A DNA stretch of 64,000 bases from Dechloromonas sp. A34 (GCF_026261605.1 NZ_CP102486.1:248001-312000), one strand, 5' to 3'. Shown: positions 37,435-47,342, counted from the first letter of the stretch. A program made the numbers and translations. Notes: a model not told the origin generated them from the sequence alone.

Positions 37435-38829
37435 ATGATGTACAAGCCATTTGTCATGGCTGCTCTGCTTGCCGCCTCGTGCGGCGCGCAGGCCGCCGAT
37501 GCCGCCGATCTGGCCGCCATCCGCAGCCAGATCAACGAAATGAAGCAAAGCTACGAACAACGCATTGCCGCCCTGGAGGAAAAGCTGGCGCAGGCCGAAG
37601 CCGCGGCCGGTCGGGCCGAGACGGTGGCCGGCAAGGCTGAGCTGGTGGCCAACGACGCCAGCCTCAAGGTCCGCCAGCCGCAGACCTCAGCCGCCGCCTT
37701 CAATCCGGAAATCTCGTTGATCCTTTCCGGCAGCTACACCAATCTGACGAAGGATCCGCGCGAGCGTCGTCTGCAGGGCTTCATTCCGTCCAACGGTGAG
37801 CTGATGCCGGAAGGCCGCAGCTTCAATCTGGGCGAATCGGAACTGGCGATTACCGCCAATATCGATCCGCTATTCCGCGGCGCTCTGCGCCTGGCTCTGG
37901 CGCCGGACAACACACTTGGGGTCGAGGAGGCGAGCATCCAGACCCTGGGTCTGGGTGAAGGCTTCAACCTGAAGGCGGGGCGTTTCCGCTCGGGCATCGG
38001 CTATCTGAACGAGCTGCATCCCCATGAATGGGACTTCTCCGATGCTCCGCTTCCTTACCAGGCCTTCTTCGGCAACGCTCTGGGGATGGATGGCGTGCAG
38101 GTACGCTGGCTGGCGCCGACGCCGGTATTCCTGGAATTCGGAGCGGAAACGGCGCGGGCGATGAGTTTCCCGGCGACCGACGAGGCGAAAAACAAGAATG
38201 GCCTGATGTCGGCTGCCGCATTCGTCCACCTCGGTGGCGATGTCGGGGTGTCGAATAGCTGGCGCGGCGGCATTTCCTACTTTGCTTCGCAACCGAAAGA
38301 TCGCAGCTACGACGATCCGCTGAACGGAGTCAGCAACAGTTTCAGTGGCCGCAGCCGAACCTGGATTGCCGATCTCTTGTGGAAGTGGGCGCCCAACGGC
38401 AACAGCAAAGTCACCAACCTGAAACTGCAGGGTGAATACTTCCGGCGCACCGAGACCGGCGATCTCGTCTACGACACCGCCAGCACGGCGCAACAGGGCG
38501 CCTATCGCAATGCCCAGTCAGGCTTCTATGCTCAGGCGGTTTACCAGTTCATGCCGAACTGGCGCATCGGTTATCGCTACGACCGCCTGAGTTCGGGGGC
38601 GGCCGATATCGAACTGCTCAATAACGGCAGCTTGACGGCGGCCGATCTGCCGCTGCTGGCGCACTACGCGCCGAGCCGAAATACGCTGATGGTGGATTGG
38701 AGCCCCAGCGAATTCTCGCGTCTGCGGCTGCAGTACGCCCAGGACAAGAGCCGTCCCGAGGCGACCGACAATCAGCTCTGGCTGCAATACGTCGTCAGCA
38801 TGGGCGCGCACGGTGGACACAAATTCTAA
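37435..38829 (+). CDS. outer-membrane beta-barrel (porin-like) protein
   Basis: The 464-aa protein has a signal peptide (cut after CGAQA), a coiled coil (residues about 22-70: IRSQINEMKQSYEQRIAALE) and a long region of alternating strands ending in an aromatic C-terminus (HGGHKF), all typical of porins with an N-terminal coiled coil. There is no TonB box or plug domain visible, so it is a porin-type rather than TonB-dependent channel. Upstream of a ZnuABC-like system, it may let the metal across the outer membrane. AGGAG lies before the ATG; the next codon is also ATG. Confidence 0.75.
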   Translation: MMYKPFVMAALLAASCGAQAADAADLAAIRSQINEMKQSYEQRIAALEEKLAQAEAAAGRAETVAGKAELVANDASLKVRQPQTSAAAFNPEISLILSGSYTNLTKDPRERRLQGFIPSNGELMPEGRSFNLGESELAITANIDPLFRGALRLALAPDNTLGVEEASIQTLGLGEGFNLKAGRFRSGIGYLNELHPHEWDFSDAPLPYQAFFGNALGMDGVQVRWLAPTPVFLEFGAETARAMSFPATDEAKNKNGLMSAAAFVHLGGDVGVSNSWRGGISYFASQPKDRSYDDPLNGVSNSFSGRSRTWIADLLWKWAPNGNSKVTNLKLQGEYFRRTETGDLVYDTASTAQQGAYRNAQSGFYAQAVYQFMPNWRIGYRYDRLSSGAADIELLNNGSLTAADLPLLAHYAPSRNTLMVDWSPSEFSRLRLQYAQDKSRPEATDNQLWLQYVVSMGAHGGHKF

Positions 38830-38839
38830 GGAGTCAGCG

Positions 38840-39745
38840 ATGAAGACCATTTCCGTCCGCTTCAGCCTTGCCTTGCTGAGCCTGATTTCCTTGCCGGCCT
38901 GCGCCGCTCTCAACGTCTTTGCCACCGTCCCCGAGTGGGGCGCGCTGGCCAGGGAAATCGGTGGCGAGCAGGTCCGCGTTTATACGGCGACCACTGCCTT
39001 TCAGGATCCGCACCGCATCGAGGCCAAGCCATCGTTGCTGGCCCAGGCCCGGCAGGCGAACCTGGTGGTCGCTGCCGGCGCCGATCTGGAGGTCGGCTGG
39101 TTGCCGCTGGTCTTGCGCGACTCGGGCAATTCGGCCATCCAGGCCGGGCGGCCGGGTTATTTCGAGGCCGCTAGTTTCGTAAACCGGCTTGAGGTGCCGA
39201 GCGTGCTCGACCGGTCGCATGGCGATGTGCATGCGGCGGGCAACCCGCACATCCATCTCGATCCGCGCAATGTGCTGAAAGTCGGCGAGGCGCTCAGTTC
39301 CCGCATGGCTGAACTGGATGTCGCCAATGCCGCCGTCTACAAGGCGGGGTTCCGGGCCTTCGCCGGCAAGTGGCAGACGGCGATGGCGCGCTGGGAGAGG
39401 GAAGCGGCGCCGCTGCGCGGCATGCCGGTGGTGGTCCATCATTCCTCCTTTTTGTACCTGGCGCACTGGCTGGGTCTCAAGGAGGTCAGTACGCTCGAGC
39501 CGAAGCCCGGCGTCGAACCAAGCAGTGGCCATTTGAGGGGCTTGCTGGCGCTCCAACAAACGACGCCGGCCAGGATGGTCTTGCGTACTGCTTACAACCA
39601 GGACGGACCGAGCCAGTGGCTGGCCGGCAAGTCCGGCATTCCGGCCGTGCTGCTGCCCTACACGGTGGGTGGCACACCGGAAGCCAAAGACCTGTTCGGC
39701 CTGTTTGACGACACCGTGCAGCGTCTGTTGAAAGCCGCGCGGTGA
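38840..39745 (+). CDS. metal ABC transporter substrate-binding protein (ZnuA/cluster A-I family)
   Basis: The 301-aa periplasmic binding protein has a signal peptide (MKTISVRFSLALLSLIS to ACA) and the metal ligands of the ZnuA/MntC family: DPHRIEAKPS, NPHIHLDPRN, VVHHSSFLYLAHWLG and a late acidic site. The His-rich loop of classical ZnuA is short. Zinc is the most likely ligand, then manganese. AAGGAG precedes the ATG. Its TGA overlaps the GTG of the ATPase gene. Confidence 0.85.
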   Translation: MKTISVRFSLALLSLISLPACAALNVFATVPEWGALAREIGGEQVRVYTATTAFQDPHRIEAKPSLLAQARQANLVVAAGADLEVGWLPLVLRDSGNSAIQAGRPGYFEAASFVNRLEVPSVLDRSHGDVHAAGNPHIHLDPRNVLKVGEALSSRMAELDVANAAVYKAGFRAFAGKWQTAMARWEREAAPLRGMPVVVHHSSFLYLAHWLGLKEVSTLEPKPGVEPSSGHLRGLLALQQTTPARMVLRTAYNQDGPSQWLAGKSGIPAVLLPYTVGGTPEAKDLFGLFDDTVQRLLKAAR

Positions 39746-40320
39746 ACACCTTGCTTGAACTCGAACAGCTGGTTGCCGGGTGGCAGCAGCCGGCTACCCT
39801 GCCCCTAGACCTGGTCCTGGGGGCCGGCGAGATCGTTGGGCTGACCGGCCCCAACGGGGTCGGGAAGAGCACCTTGCTCGCCGCCGTCGCCGGGCGGGCC
39901 CGGGTCTTTTCCGGGAGGCTGCGTCAACGCCCTGGCTTACGTCTCGCCCTGCAGACGCAGGATGTGCCGCCGGTTGACGGCCTGCCGCTCTCCGGCCGCG
40001 AGTTGCTGACGCTGACTGGCGCTAGCGCCGACGGCCTGCCGCCCTGGCTCGCCGAGCGCATCGACCTGCGCCTGGACCGCCTGTCCGGCGGCCAGCGCCA
40101 CTATCTGACGCTGTGGGCCGTTCTCCAAGCGCCGGCTGACCTCGTGCTGCTCGACGAGCCGACCAATAATCTCGATGCCGCCGGTGTCGCCCATCTGACC
40201 GCCCACTTGCGCGAGCGCGCCGAGGCCGGGGCGGGCATGCTCGTGGTCAGCCACGATGCCGCCTTCGTCGAGGCCGTTTGCGATCGAGTACTGGTGCTAG
40301 GGGGCCGCGATGTGGAATGA
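39742..40320 (+). CDS. metal ABC transporter ATP-binding protein
   Basis: The 192-aa ATPase shows Walker A GPNGVGKST, a Q-loop near LQTQDV, signature LSGGQRHY, Walker B LVLLDEPTNNLD and H-loop VVSHD. It is shorter than the usual 230-260 aa for this family, with trimmed N- and C-terminal parts. Start GTG 39742 overlaps the binding-protein stop. It powers uptake with the permease that follows. Confidence 0.87.
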   Translation: MNTLLELEQLVAGWQQPATLPLDLVLGAGEIVGLTGPNGVGKSTLLAAVAGRARVFSGRLRQRPGLRLALQTQDVPPVDGLPLSGRELLTLTGASADGLPPWLAERIDLRLDRLSGGQRHYLTLWAVLQAPADLVLLDEPTNNLDAAGVAHLTAHLRERAEAGAGMLVVSHDAAFVEAVCDRVLVLGGRDVE

Positions 40321-41074
40321 GGTCTTCCTGATTCCCTTCCTGACCGGATTGGGACTCGCCATTCTCTTGCCCGTGCTCGGTTGTTATCTGCGCTTGCGCG
40401 ACGAGTGGCTGGCGGCGCTGGCTTACTCGCACATCGCCGCCGCGGGAGCGCTGCTCGCCTTGGTTGGCGGCGCAATGCCGGCGCTCGGGGGAGTCCTCGC
40501 GGCGGGTCTGGCTGGCGCCGGGAAGCGGCTGTTTGCCCGTCGCCTGGCAGGCGGGGCGAGTTATGCCCTGTTATTGCTCGGGGGCTGGGCGGTGGCCGTC
40601 TTGCTGGCGGCCAACCATCCGCTGGCCGAGCGACTCGGTCATGCCTTGTTCGATGGCCAACTCTATTTTTCGGGCAGCGAGCAACTGTGGCTGGTGGCGG
40701 GCGGCGGGGCGGTGGCGCTTCTTCTCTTGCGAACAATTTCCCGACATCTGCTGCTGGCCAATGTCTATCCGGATTTTTTCCGGATTCGCGGCATCCGCAC
40801 CTGGCCGACCCAGACCGGCTTTGACGTGCTGGCTGCTCTGGTGCTGGCACTGGCGACGATGAGCATGGGGGTCATGGGGGCGTTCGCCCTGGTTTTCATT
40901 CCGCCCTGGCTGGCGTTTCGCCGGGCGTCCAACTGGCAGGCGGGCCTGCGCGTCTCGTTGCTGGTCGGCATCATCGCCTACGTTGCGGCGTTCCTGCTGG
41001 CACTTGGCCTGGACCAGCCGTTTGGCCCGGTGCTGGCGCTTGTCCTGATTGTCATAGGCTTGGTCATTGCGTGA
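40310..41074 (+). CDS. metal ABC transporter permease (ABC-3 family)
   Basis: The 254-aa inner-membrane protein has about eight helices and the ABC-3 pattern (YSHIAAAGALLAL, MGVMGAFALVFIPPWLAF). It forms the channel of the ZnuABC-like importer. It overlaps the ATPase gene by 11 bp. No Zur-type palindrome was found upstream of the operon. Confidence 0.87.
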   Translation: MWNEVFLIPFLTGLGLAILLPVLGCYLRLRDEWLAALAYSHIAAAGALLALVGGAMPALGGVLAAGLAGAGKRLFARRLAGGASYALLLLGGWAVAVLLAANHPLAERLGHALFDGQLYFSGSEQLWLVAGGGAVALLLLRTISRHLLLANVYPDFFRIRGIRTWPTQTGFDVLAALVLALATMSMGVMGAFALVFIPPWLAFRRASNWQAGLRVSLLVGIIAYVAAFLLALGLDQPFGPVLALVLIVIGLVIA

Positions 41075-41119
41075 CGCTGGCGGCCGTGCTAAAACATTGC
41101 TTCGGTACGCGGAGAACTC

Positions 41120-42391
41120 ATGGTTTTTTCCTTCTTCAAAAAACAAGTGCAGAAAATGCCGGAGCGGCCGGTGGCACGACCACGCCCGCCCACGCCGGAG
41201 GTGCGTCCGCAAAACCTTCCGACTGAGGAGCCGGAGCCGCTGCCCGAACCGCTGCCCGATCTCGAATTTACCGTCGGCAACCGACCGTTACCGGTTCCAA
41301 ACAAGGCGGAGGCGGCGCTTTCGACCGAGCCGAATCCCGCCCTTGATGATCTCGATTTCACCGTTGAGGATTTTGATCGCGATTTCATCGAATCCAGCGT
41401 CATGGGCATTGACGTCGAGCATGGCGGTGACCCGCTGCAGGGCGATATCGAGCACGTTGTCGTCCTCTTTGCGAATGGTCAGGATGCGGCGGCCCGCTCC
41501 CTGCTCGAAACCCTGGTTCGCGCCTATCCGGGCAGCGAGGGCAAGCGTTTCTGGCTATTGCTGTTCGATCTGCTGCAGTCCTTGGGTGAGCGGGCTGCCT
41601 TCGAGAAGCTGGGGATGGACTACGCAGAGGCCTGTGAAACCTCCCCGCCGCCCTGGCGCCAGGAAGAGGCGGCTGTGGTCAGCAAAGTCGGCGGCGGCCG
41701 ACAATTTATCCTGCAAGGGGTACTGACCGCCGAAGGAGCGCAGCCGGTGGCGGAGCTCGGCAAGCTGATCGCCCAGAAGGTTCCGGTTATCGTCGATTGT
41801 GGCAAGCTGGTTGGCTGCGATGACGACGTGGCTGGCGAACTGGCCGACTTGCTCACCCGGGCGCGGCATACCGGTGCGGCGGTGACATTGGTTGGCGTCG
41901 AGGGATTTCTCGGCCGCCTCAATGAGCGACTGGTGGCCGGCGAAGCAACCCGGGCCACGACCTGGTTATTGCTGCTTGAACTGCTGCAGCGCCATGGAAC
42001 CCAGGAAGCCTTCGAGGAACGTGCGGTCGACTATGCCGTGACTTTCGAATTATCACCGCCGTCGTGGGAAGCAGTGCCAGCGGCTCGTATCGCCTTGCCG
42101 GCGGTAAGCACAGGCCCGAGCGATGACGCTTACTACTTTTCCGGCGAGTTGAAGAACTGTCGTTTTGACGAACTGTTGAAAGTATTCGAGGCGGTCGAGA
42201 TTCCCGTTCTTGATTTTGCCGGGGTTCGCCGAATGGATTTCTTCTCGGCCGGACAACTGGTCAACCGCATTGCGCCTTTCAAGGCCAAGGGCCGCGATAT
42301 CCTAATCCGCAGTCCGAGTCATCTGGTCGCCGAACTGATGGCCGTCGTCGGCCTCAACAAACAGGCGCGCATCATAGTTCCCAAGTCTTAA
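41120..42391 (+). CDS. STAS-domain protein with internal duplication
   Basis: The 423-aa cytoplasmic protein has a Pro/Glu-rich N-terminus with two DLEFTV/DLDFTV motifs, then two copies of a helical plus STAS-like unit. The helical repeats read WLLLFDLLQSLGERAAFEKL (145-164) and WLLLLELLQRHGTQEAFEER (282-301), each ending in SPPPW or SPPSW, followed by STAS-like beta regions (about 184-270 and 323-420; VPVIVDCGKLVG and IPVLDFAGVRRM). STAS proteins are partner switches. It lies 15 bp before hslV. A role with HslVU is not established. Confidence 0.75.
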   Translation: MVFSFFKKQVQKMPERPVARPRPPTPEVRPQNLPTEEPEPLPEPLPDLEFTVGNRPLPVPNKAEAALSTEPNPALDDLDFTVEDFDRDFIESSVMGIDVEHGGDPLQGDIEHVVVLFANGQDAAARSLLETLVRAYPGSEGKRFWLLLFDLLQSLGERAAFEKLGMDYAEACETSPPPWRQEEAAVVSKVGGGRQFILQGVLTAEGAQPVAELGKLIAQKVPVIVDCGKLVGCDDDVAGELADLLTRARHTGAAVTLVGVEGFLGRLNERLVAGEATRATTWLLLLELLQRHGTQEAFEERAVDYAVTFELSPPSWEAVPAARIALPAVSTGPSDDAYYFSGELKNCRFDELLKVFEAVEIPVLDFAGVRRMDFFSAGQLVNRIAPFKAKGRDILIRSPSHLVAELMAVVGLNKQARIIVPKS

Positions 42392-42406
42392 GGATCAGGA
42401 AAAAAC

Positions 42407-42943
42407 ATGGAGCAATATCACGGCACGACGATTCTGTCGGTGCGACGGGGTAACTCGGTCGCCATGGCGGGGGACGGTCAGGTTACGTTGGGCAATATCG
42501 TCATCAAGGCCACTGCGAAGAAGGTCCGGCGGCTTTACCAAGGCCGCATCCTGGCCGGCTTTGCCGGCGGTACGGCCGATGCCTTTACGCTGTTCGAACG
42601 CTTCGAGGCCAAGCTCGACAAGCACCAGGGCAACCTCTTGCGCTCGGCCGTCGAACTGGCCAAGGACTGGCGGACCGACCGCGCCTTGCGCCGGCTGGAG
42701 GCCATGCTTTCGGTCGCCGACAAGGAGGTCTCGCTGATCATCACCGGTAACGGCGACGTGCTCGAGCCGGAGCAGGGCATCGTCGCCATCGGTTCCGGCG
42801 GATCCTATGCCCAGAGTGCGGCGCGGGCGTTGCTTGAGAACACCGATCTGTCGCCGCGCGACATCGTCACCAAGTCGCTGGAAATTGCCGGCGACATCTG
42901 CATCTATACCAACCGTAACTTTACGATCGAGGTCCTGGAATGA
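42407..42943 (+). CDS. hslV: ATP-dependent protease subunit HslV
   Basis: The 178-aa peptidase forms the double hexameric core of the HslUV protease. The catalytic Thr follows a short propeptide ([15 protein letters not shown]), and [28 protein letters not shown] and [14 protein letters not shown] are diagnostic. Its stop overlaps hslU by four bases. Confidence 0.97.
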   Translation: MEQYHGTTILSVRRGNSVAMAGDGQVTLGNIVIKATAKKVRRLYQGRILAGFAGGTADAFTLFERFEAKLDKHQGNLLRSAVELAKDWRTDRALRRLEAMLSVADKEVSLIITGNGDVLEPEQGIVAIGSGGSYAQSAARALLENTDLSPRDIVTKSLEIAGDICIYTNRNFTIEVLE

Positions 42944-44286
42944 GTGGCGGCGCAACCATGACCCCGCAGGAAATCGTCTCCGAGCTGGACAAGCACATCG
43001 TCGGCCAGACCAACGCCAAGCGATCGGTCGCTATCGCCCTGCGCAACCGCTGGCGGCGGGCACAGGTCGCCGAGCCGCTGCGCCAGGAAATTACCCCGAA
43101 AAACATCCTGATGATCGGTCCGACCGGCGTCGGGAAGACTGAAATCGCCCGCCGTCTGGCCCGTCTGGCCGATGCGCCCTTCATCAAGATCGAGGCGACC
43201 AAGTTCACCGAGGTCGGTTACGTCGGACGTGATGTCGAAACCATCATCCGCGACCTGGTCGAGATCGCCATCAAGGCCAACCGCGAACGGGCCATGAAGC
43301 AGATGCGGGCCCGGGCCGAGGATGCCGCCGAGGACCGCATTCTCGACGTGTTGCTGCCGCCGGCGCGTAATCCCGGCTTCTTCGCCGAGAATGCCGGGCA
43401 AACCGAAGATGGGGCGACACGCCAGAAATTCCGCAAGAAGCTGCGCGAAGGCGAACTGGACGACAAGGAAATTGATGTCGAATTGGCCGCGCCGAACATG
43501 CAGGCCGAGATTTTCGCCCCGCCGGGCATGGAAGAGCTGACCCAGCAGATCCAGGGCATGTTCCAGAACATGGGCGGCGGGCGCAAGAAGTCGCGCAAGC
43601 TGAAGGTCAAGGAGGCACTGAAACTGCTGACAGACGAGGAGGCCGGCAAGCTGGTCAATGACGAGGAAGTGAAGCTGGAAGCAGTCAAGGCGGTCGAGCA
43701 GAACGGCATCGTCTTCCTCGACGAACTGGACAAGATCGCCAGCCGCTCCGAGATGCAGGGCGCCGACGTCTCGCGCCAGGGCGTCCAGCGCGATCTGCTG
43801 CCGCTGGTCGAGGGCACGACCGTGTCGACCAAGTACGGCATGATCAAGACCGATCACATCCTGTTCATTGCCTCGGGGGCTTTTCACCTGTCCAAGCCGT
43901 CCGATCTGATCCCGGAATTGCAGGGGCGATTCCCGATCCGCGTCGAACTGGATTCGCTGTCGGTCGCCGATTTCGAGTGCATCCTGACCCAGACCGATGC
44001 CTGCCTGACCCGCCAGTATCAGGCCTTGCTGGAAACTGAAGGCGTGCAGATCGAGTTCGCCGATGAGGGCATCAAGCGGCTGGCCGAGATCGCCTTCCAG
44101 GTCAATGAGAAAACCGAGAACATCGGGGCCCGGCGCTTGCACACGGTCATGGAAAAGCTGCTCGAGGAAATTTCCTTCGGCGCCGGCAAGAGCGGTCCGG
44201 AGAATATCCTGATCGACGCTGCCTACGTCAATTCCCGCCTCGGCGAACTGGCAGCCGACGAAGACCTGTCGCGTTACGTGCTTTGA
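42940..44286 (+). CDS. hslU: HslU ATPase (HslUV protease)
   Basis: The 448-aa AAA+ unfoldase has [17 protein letters not shown], Walker [10 protein letters not shown], the GYVGRDVE pore motif, the I-domain, Walker B FLDELDKI and the C-terminal sensor-2 and LSRYVL tail that opens HslV. ATG 42940 overlaps hslV; an ATG six codons later is the alternative. Confidence 0.97.
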   Translation: MSGGATMTPQEIVSELDKHIVGQTNAKRSVAIALRNRWRRAQVAEPLRQEITPKNILMIGPTGVGKTEIARRLARLADAPFIKIEATKFTEVGYVGRDVETIIRDLVEIAIKANRERAMKQMRARAEDAAEDRILDVLLPPARNPGFFAENAGQTEDGATRQKFRKKLREGELDDKEIDVELAAPNMQAEIFAPPGMEELTQQIQGMFQNMGGGRKKSRKLKVKEALKLLTDEEAGKLVNDEEVKLEAVKAVEQNGIVFLDELDKIASRSEMQGADVSRQGVQRDLLPLVEGTTVSTKYGMIKTDHILFIASGAFHLSKPSDLIPELQGRFPIRVELDSLSVADFECILTQTDACLTRQYQALLETEGVQIEFADEGIKRLAEIAFQVNEKTENIGARRLHTVMEKLLEEISFGAGKSGPENILIDAAYVNSRLGELAADEDLSRYVL

Positions 44287-45170
44287 CCGACAGTAGTTTG
44301 ACCTTCCGGCTCGTCGCGATTCTTTTTCCGATTTTCGGGATCGTCGCTGCCGGTTATTTCTATGCTCGCCATCACAAGCCGGAAATGGCGGTCGCCAACC
44401 GGCTGAACATGGATGTCTTCGTGCCGGCCTTGGTTTTCGCCGCGATGGCCGGCAAGTCCTTCGACCTCGCGGCCTATGCGCCGCTGGCCTTGGGCGGTTT
44501 TTTGGTGCTCGCCACCTGTGGCCTGCTCGCCTGGCCGATTGCCCGGCTGCTTGGCGTGCAGCCGAAAACCCTGGTGCCGCCGATGCTGTTCAACAACTCG
44601 GGCAACATCGGACTGCCGCTGGCCGTACTCGCTTGGGGCGAAGAGGCACTGGCGGCCGCGGTCATCCTGTTCATGGTCGAGAACACGCTGCATTTTTCCT
44701 TCGGTGCCCGCCTGCTCGACCCGAAGACGCGGATCCTGACGCTGTGGCGCATCCCGGTGGTTGCTGCGGCTATAGTCGGCCTGGCGGTTGCCGTGCTGAA
44801 AATCCCCGTCTGGCAGCCGGCGGTGATCGCCATCAAGATGCTGGGCGACGTCTCGGTGCCCTTGCTGCTCTTCTCGCTCGGCGTGCGGATGACGGATGTC
44901 AGCTTCGGCGAATGGAAACTGGCGGTGGGCAGCGCCCTGCTGCGACCGCTGGCCGGGATGGCCATCGCCTACGGAGTGATCCTGCTGCTCGGCCTGTCCG
45001 GCCGCGATGCGGCCATGTTGCTAGTCTTCGGCGCGCTGCCGCCGGCCGTGCTCAACTTCCTGTTCGCCGAGCGCTACAAGCAGGAGCCGGAGCGGGTAGC
45101 GTCAATCGTGCTGATCGGCAACCTGGCCGCCCTGGTTTTCCTGCCGCTGGCCTTGGCGATGGTCCTATGA
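44283..45170 (+). CDS. AEC family transporter
   Basis: The 295-aa membrane protein has ten predicted helices in the auxin efflux carrier pattern, with [16 protein letters not shown] and LGGxL-type mid regions and [19 protein letters not shown] near the end. Substrates in this family include malonate and other organic acids. It appears to start at TTG 44283, overlapping the hslU stop; a later TTG at 44298 is possible. Confidence 0.85.
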   Translation: MTDSSLTFRLVAILFPIFGIVAAGYFYARHHKPEMAVANRLNMDVFVPALVFAAMAGKSFDLAAYAPLALGGFLVLATCGLLAWPIARLLGVQPKTLVPPMLFNNSGNIGLPLAVLAWGEEALAAAVILFMVENTLHFSFGARLLDPKTRILTLWRIPVVAAAIVGLAVAVLKIPVWQPAVIAIKMLGDVSVPLLLFSLGVRMTDVSFGEWKLAVGSALLRPLAGMAIAYGVILLLGLSGRDAAMLLVFGALPPAVLNFLFAERYKQEPERVASIVLIGNLAALVFLPLALAMVL

Positions 45171-45533
45171 GCCGCCGAAACGGTTGATCTGTCGCCGGTC
45201 GCGCTTGGTCGGGCGACCATGCAGATCGGCCGCCGGATCGACGACCAGTTGGTGGGTTTCGCGCTGTACTTCGCGGGCGGCGACACTTGCTGCGCTTTCC
45301 TCGTAGAGCAGCCGCGCCTCGGAGGCCGGCCCGCGTTTTTCGGATAGCCCTCTGACCGTCACTTCCCAGCGTGTTTCGCCATTGGCAATGTCCAGGCGAT
45401 CATCGACCTTGACCTCGCGCGCCGCTTTGACGCGGCAGCCGTTGTGCTGAACCTTGCCGCCATTGATCGCATCGCAGGCCAGGGTGCGCGTCTTGAAGAA
45501 ACGCGCCGCCCACAGCCATTTGTCGAGGCGCAT
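45165..45533 (-). CDS. hslR: RNA-binding S4 domain heat-shock protein Hsp15-type
   Basis: The 122-aa protein has an N-terminal S4 domain (MRLDKWLWAARFFKTRTLA, VQHNGCRVKAAREV) and a basic C-terminal tail (HGRPTKRDRRQINRF), as in Hsp15. Hsp15 rescues 50S subunits carrying a stalled nascent chain. It overlaps the AEC gene end to end by six bases. Confidence 0.9.
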   Translation of the reverse strand: MRLDKWLWAARFFKTRTLACDAINGGKVQHNGCRVKAAREVKVDDRLDIANGETRWEVTVRGLSEKRGPASEARLLYEESAASVAAREVQRETHQLVVDPAADLHGRPTKRDRRQINRFGGS

Positions 45534-45540
45534 CGCGGCC

Positions 45541-46803
45541 CTACTGAGGCAACAGGCTTTCGCCGGCGTAGAGTTGCTCGACGGTTTCGCGCTGACGGAT
45601 GACGAAGACCTGGTCGCCGTCGACCATCACCTCGACCGCGCGCGGCCGGGTGTTGTAGTTGGAACTCATCGCCATGCCATAGGCGCCGGCCGACATCACG
45701 GCCAGCAGGTCGCCGGGTTCGATGTCCAGGGGGCGGGCCTGTCCGAGAAAATCGCCGGTCTCGCAGACCGGGCCGACGACGTCATAAGTGTGGGGTTCGC
45801 CCTGGCGCGGCACGACGGGCAGGATGTCGTGCCAGGCTTCGTAAAGCGCCGGGCGCATCAGGTCGTTCATGGCGGCGTCGATGATGGCAAAACTCTTGCC
45901 TTCACCCGGCTTCAGGAATTCGACGCGGGTCAGCAGCAGGCCGGCATTGCCGACCAGGCGACGACCGGGTTCGAGCACCACTTTCAGTCCGCGCCCGAGC
46001 AGTTTGTCGAGCAGCGGTGTCAGGTAGGAGGCGACGGTCGGCTGTTCCTGGTCATCGCGATACTTGATGCCGAGACCGCCGCCGAGGTCGAGGTGATGAA
46101 TCGCGATGCCTTCGCCGCTCAACTGGTCGAGCAGGACCAGAATACGTTCCAGGGCCTCGACGAAGGGGGCGGGGTCGAGCAATTGCGAGCCGATATGGCA
46201 GTCGATGCCGGCGACCTCAATGTTCGGCAAGGCGGCAGCGCGGCGGTAGAGCGCCAGAGCGTCGTCGTAGGCGACGCCGAACTTGGCCTCCTTGAGACCG
46301 GTCGAGATGTACGGGTGCGTCTTCGGGTCGACGTTGGGATTGACGCGCAGGCTGACCGGCGCCTTCTTGCCGCACTGGCCGGCCACGTCGTTGAGGCGTT
46401 CGAGTTCGGGGGCGGATTCGACGTTGAAGCAGAAAATGCCGGCGTCCAGCGCCTGTTTCATTTCGGCCGCGGTCTTGCCGACGCCGGAGAAGACGACTTT
46501 TTGCGGATCGGCGCCGGCAGCCAGGACGCGCTGCAACTCACCGCCGGACACAATGTCGAAACCTGCTCCGAGGCGGGCGAAGACATTCAGAATGGCCAAA
46601 TTGGAATTGGCTTTGACGGCGTAGCAGACCAGCGCATCCTTACCCGCCGGATGGCTGCCGAGGACGTCCTGGAATTCGTGCAGGGAAGATTCCAGCGCGG
46701 CGCGCGAATAAACATAGGCCGGCGTGCCGAATTGTGCGGCAATGCCGGGCAGGGCAAAGCCTTCGGCGTACAGGACGCCGTCTTTCAAGGTAAATGAGCT
46801 CAT
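45541..46803 (-). CDS. lysA: diaminopimelate decarboxylase
   Basis: The 420-aa PLP enzyme converts meso-DAP to lysine. Seen: the PLP lysine in YAVKANSN, HIGSQLLDPAPF, LGGGLGI, EPGRRLVGNAG, and the substrate Cys/Glu loop VGPVCETGDF. Its ATG overlaps the lptM stop (ATGA). Confidence 0.96.
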   Translation of the reverse strand: MSSFTLKDGVLYAEGFALPGIAAQFGTPAYVYSRAALESSLHEFQDVLGSHPAGKDALVCYAVKANSNLAILNVFARLGAGFDIVSGGELQRVLAAGADPQKVVFSGVGKTAAEMKQALDAGIFCFNVESAPELERLNDVAGQCGKKAPVSLRVNPNVDPKTHPYISTGLKEAKFGVAYDDALALYRRAAALPNIEVAGIDCHIGSQLLDPAPFVEALERILVLLDQLSGEGIAIHHLDLGGGLGIKYRDDQEQPTVASYLTPLLDKLLGRGLKVVLEPGRRLVGNAGLLLTRVEFLKPGEGKSFAIIDAAMNDLMRPALYEAWHDILPVVPRQGEPHTYDVVGPVCETGDFLGQARPLDIEPGDLLAVMSAGAYGMAMSSNYNTRPRAVEVMVDGDQVFVIRQRETVEQLYAGESLLPQ

Positions 46804-46982
46804 TGGGGGCTAGATTTGAGGTCCGTGCTAACATCGCCGGCACTTGGCCGCGGCGCAGGCTTGGCCGCTTTCGGACTGCCGAGCAGGGGTTCCGGCGCAG
46901 CGCCAGGTGGCAACTCAAGCGGGCCTTTCATGCCACAGGCGGCAAGGCTGAAACTTAGCAAAACTGCGGCAATTCTGGACAT
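46800..46982 (-). CDS. lptM: LptM (YifL-like) outer-membrane lipoprotein
   Basis: The 60-aa lipoprotein starts MSRIAAVLLSFSLAACGMKG: lipobox LAAC followed by GxKGPL, the signature of LptM, which helps the LptD-LptE translocon mature. A Pro-rich tail follows. The gene sits before lysA as in many proteobacteria and is divergent from cyaY. Confidence 0.88.
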   Translation of the reverse strand: MSRIAAVLLSFSLAACGMKGPLELPPGAAPEPLLGSPKAAKPAPRPSAGDVSTDLKSSPQ

Positions 46983-47024
46983 TGGCGACGGGTTTGTCAG
47001 CAAAGAGCGGGATGTTAGCACACG

Positions 47025-47342
47025 ATGGATGACAAGGAATTCAACGGCTTGGCCGATGCCGCGCTGGCCAGGATCGAAGCGGCGTTGGAGGCCAGCGAGG
47101 CCGATATCGATTTTGAACTGGCCGCCGGCGGCGTTCTGGAAATCGAGTTCGCCGATCGCAGCAAAATTATCGTCAACCGCCATGGCATCGCCCATGAAAT
47201 ATGGGTCGCCGCCCGTGCCGGCGGCTTCCACTTCCGCTGGGATGGCAGCGGCTGGCGGGATACTCGCGACGGCACAGAACTGATGGAGAAGTTGTCAAGT
47301 CTCGCCAGTCAGCAGGCCGGAGAGTCTATCTCCTTGGTCTGA
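47025..47342 (+). CDS. cyaY: frataxin homologue CyaY
   Basis: The 105-aa protein starts MDDKEFNGLADAALARIE and has the acidic iron-binding first helix and strand (ADIDFELAAGGVLEIEF), then HEIWVAARAGGFHF and GTELMEKLSSL. CyaY modulates iron-sulfur cluster assembly by IscS. It is divergent from lptM-lysA and its stop abuts the mrcA stop (TGATCA). Confidence 0.93.
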   Translation: MDDKEFNGLADAALARIEAALEASEADIDFELAAGGVLEIEFADRSKIIVNRHGIAHEIWVAARAGGFHFRWDGSGWRDTRDGTELMEKLSSLASQQAGESISLV

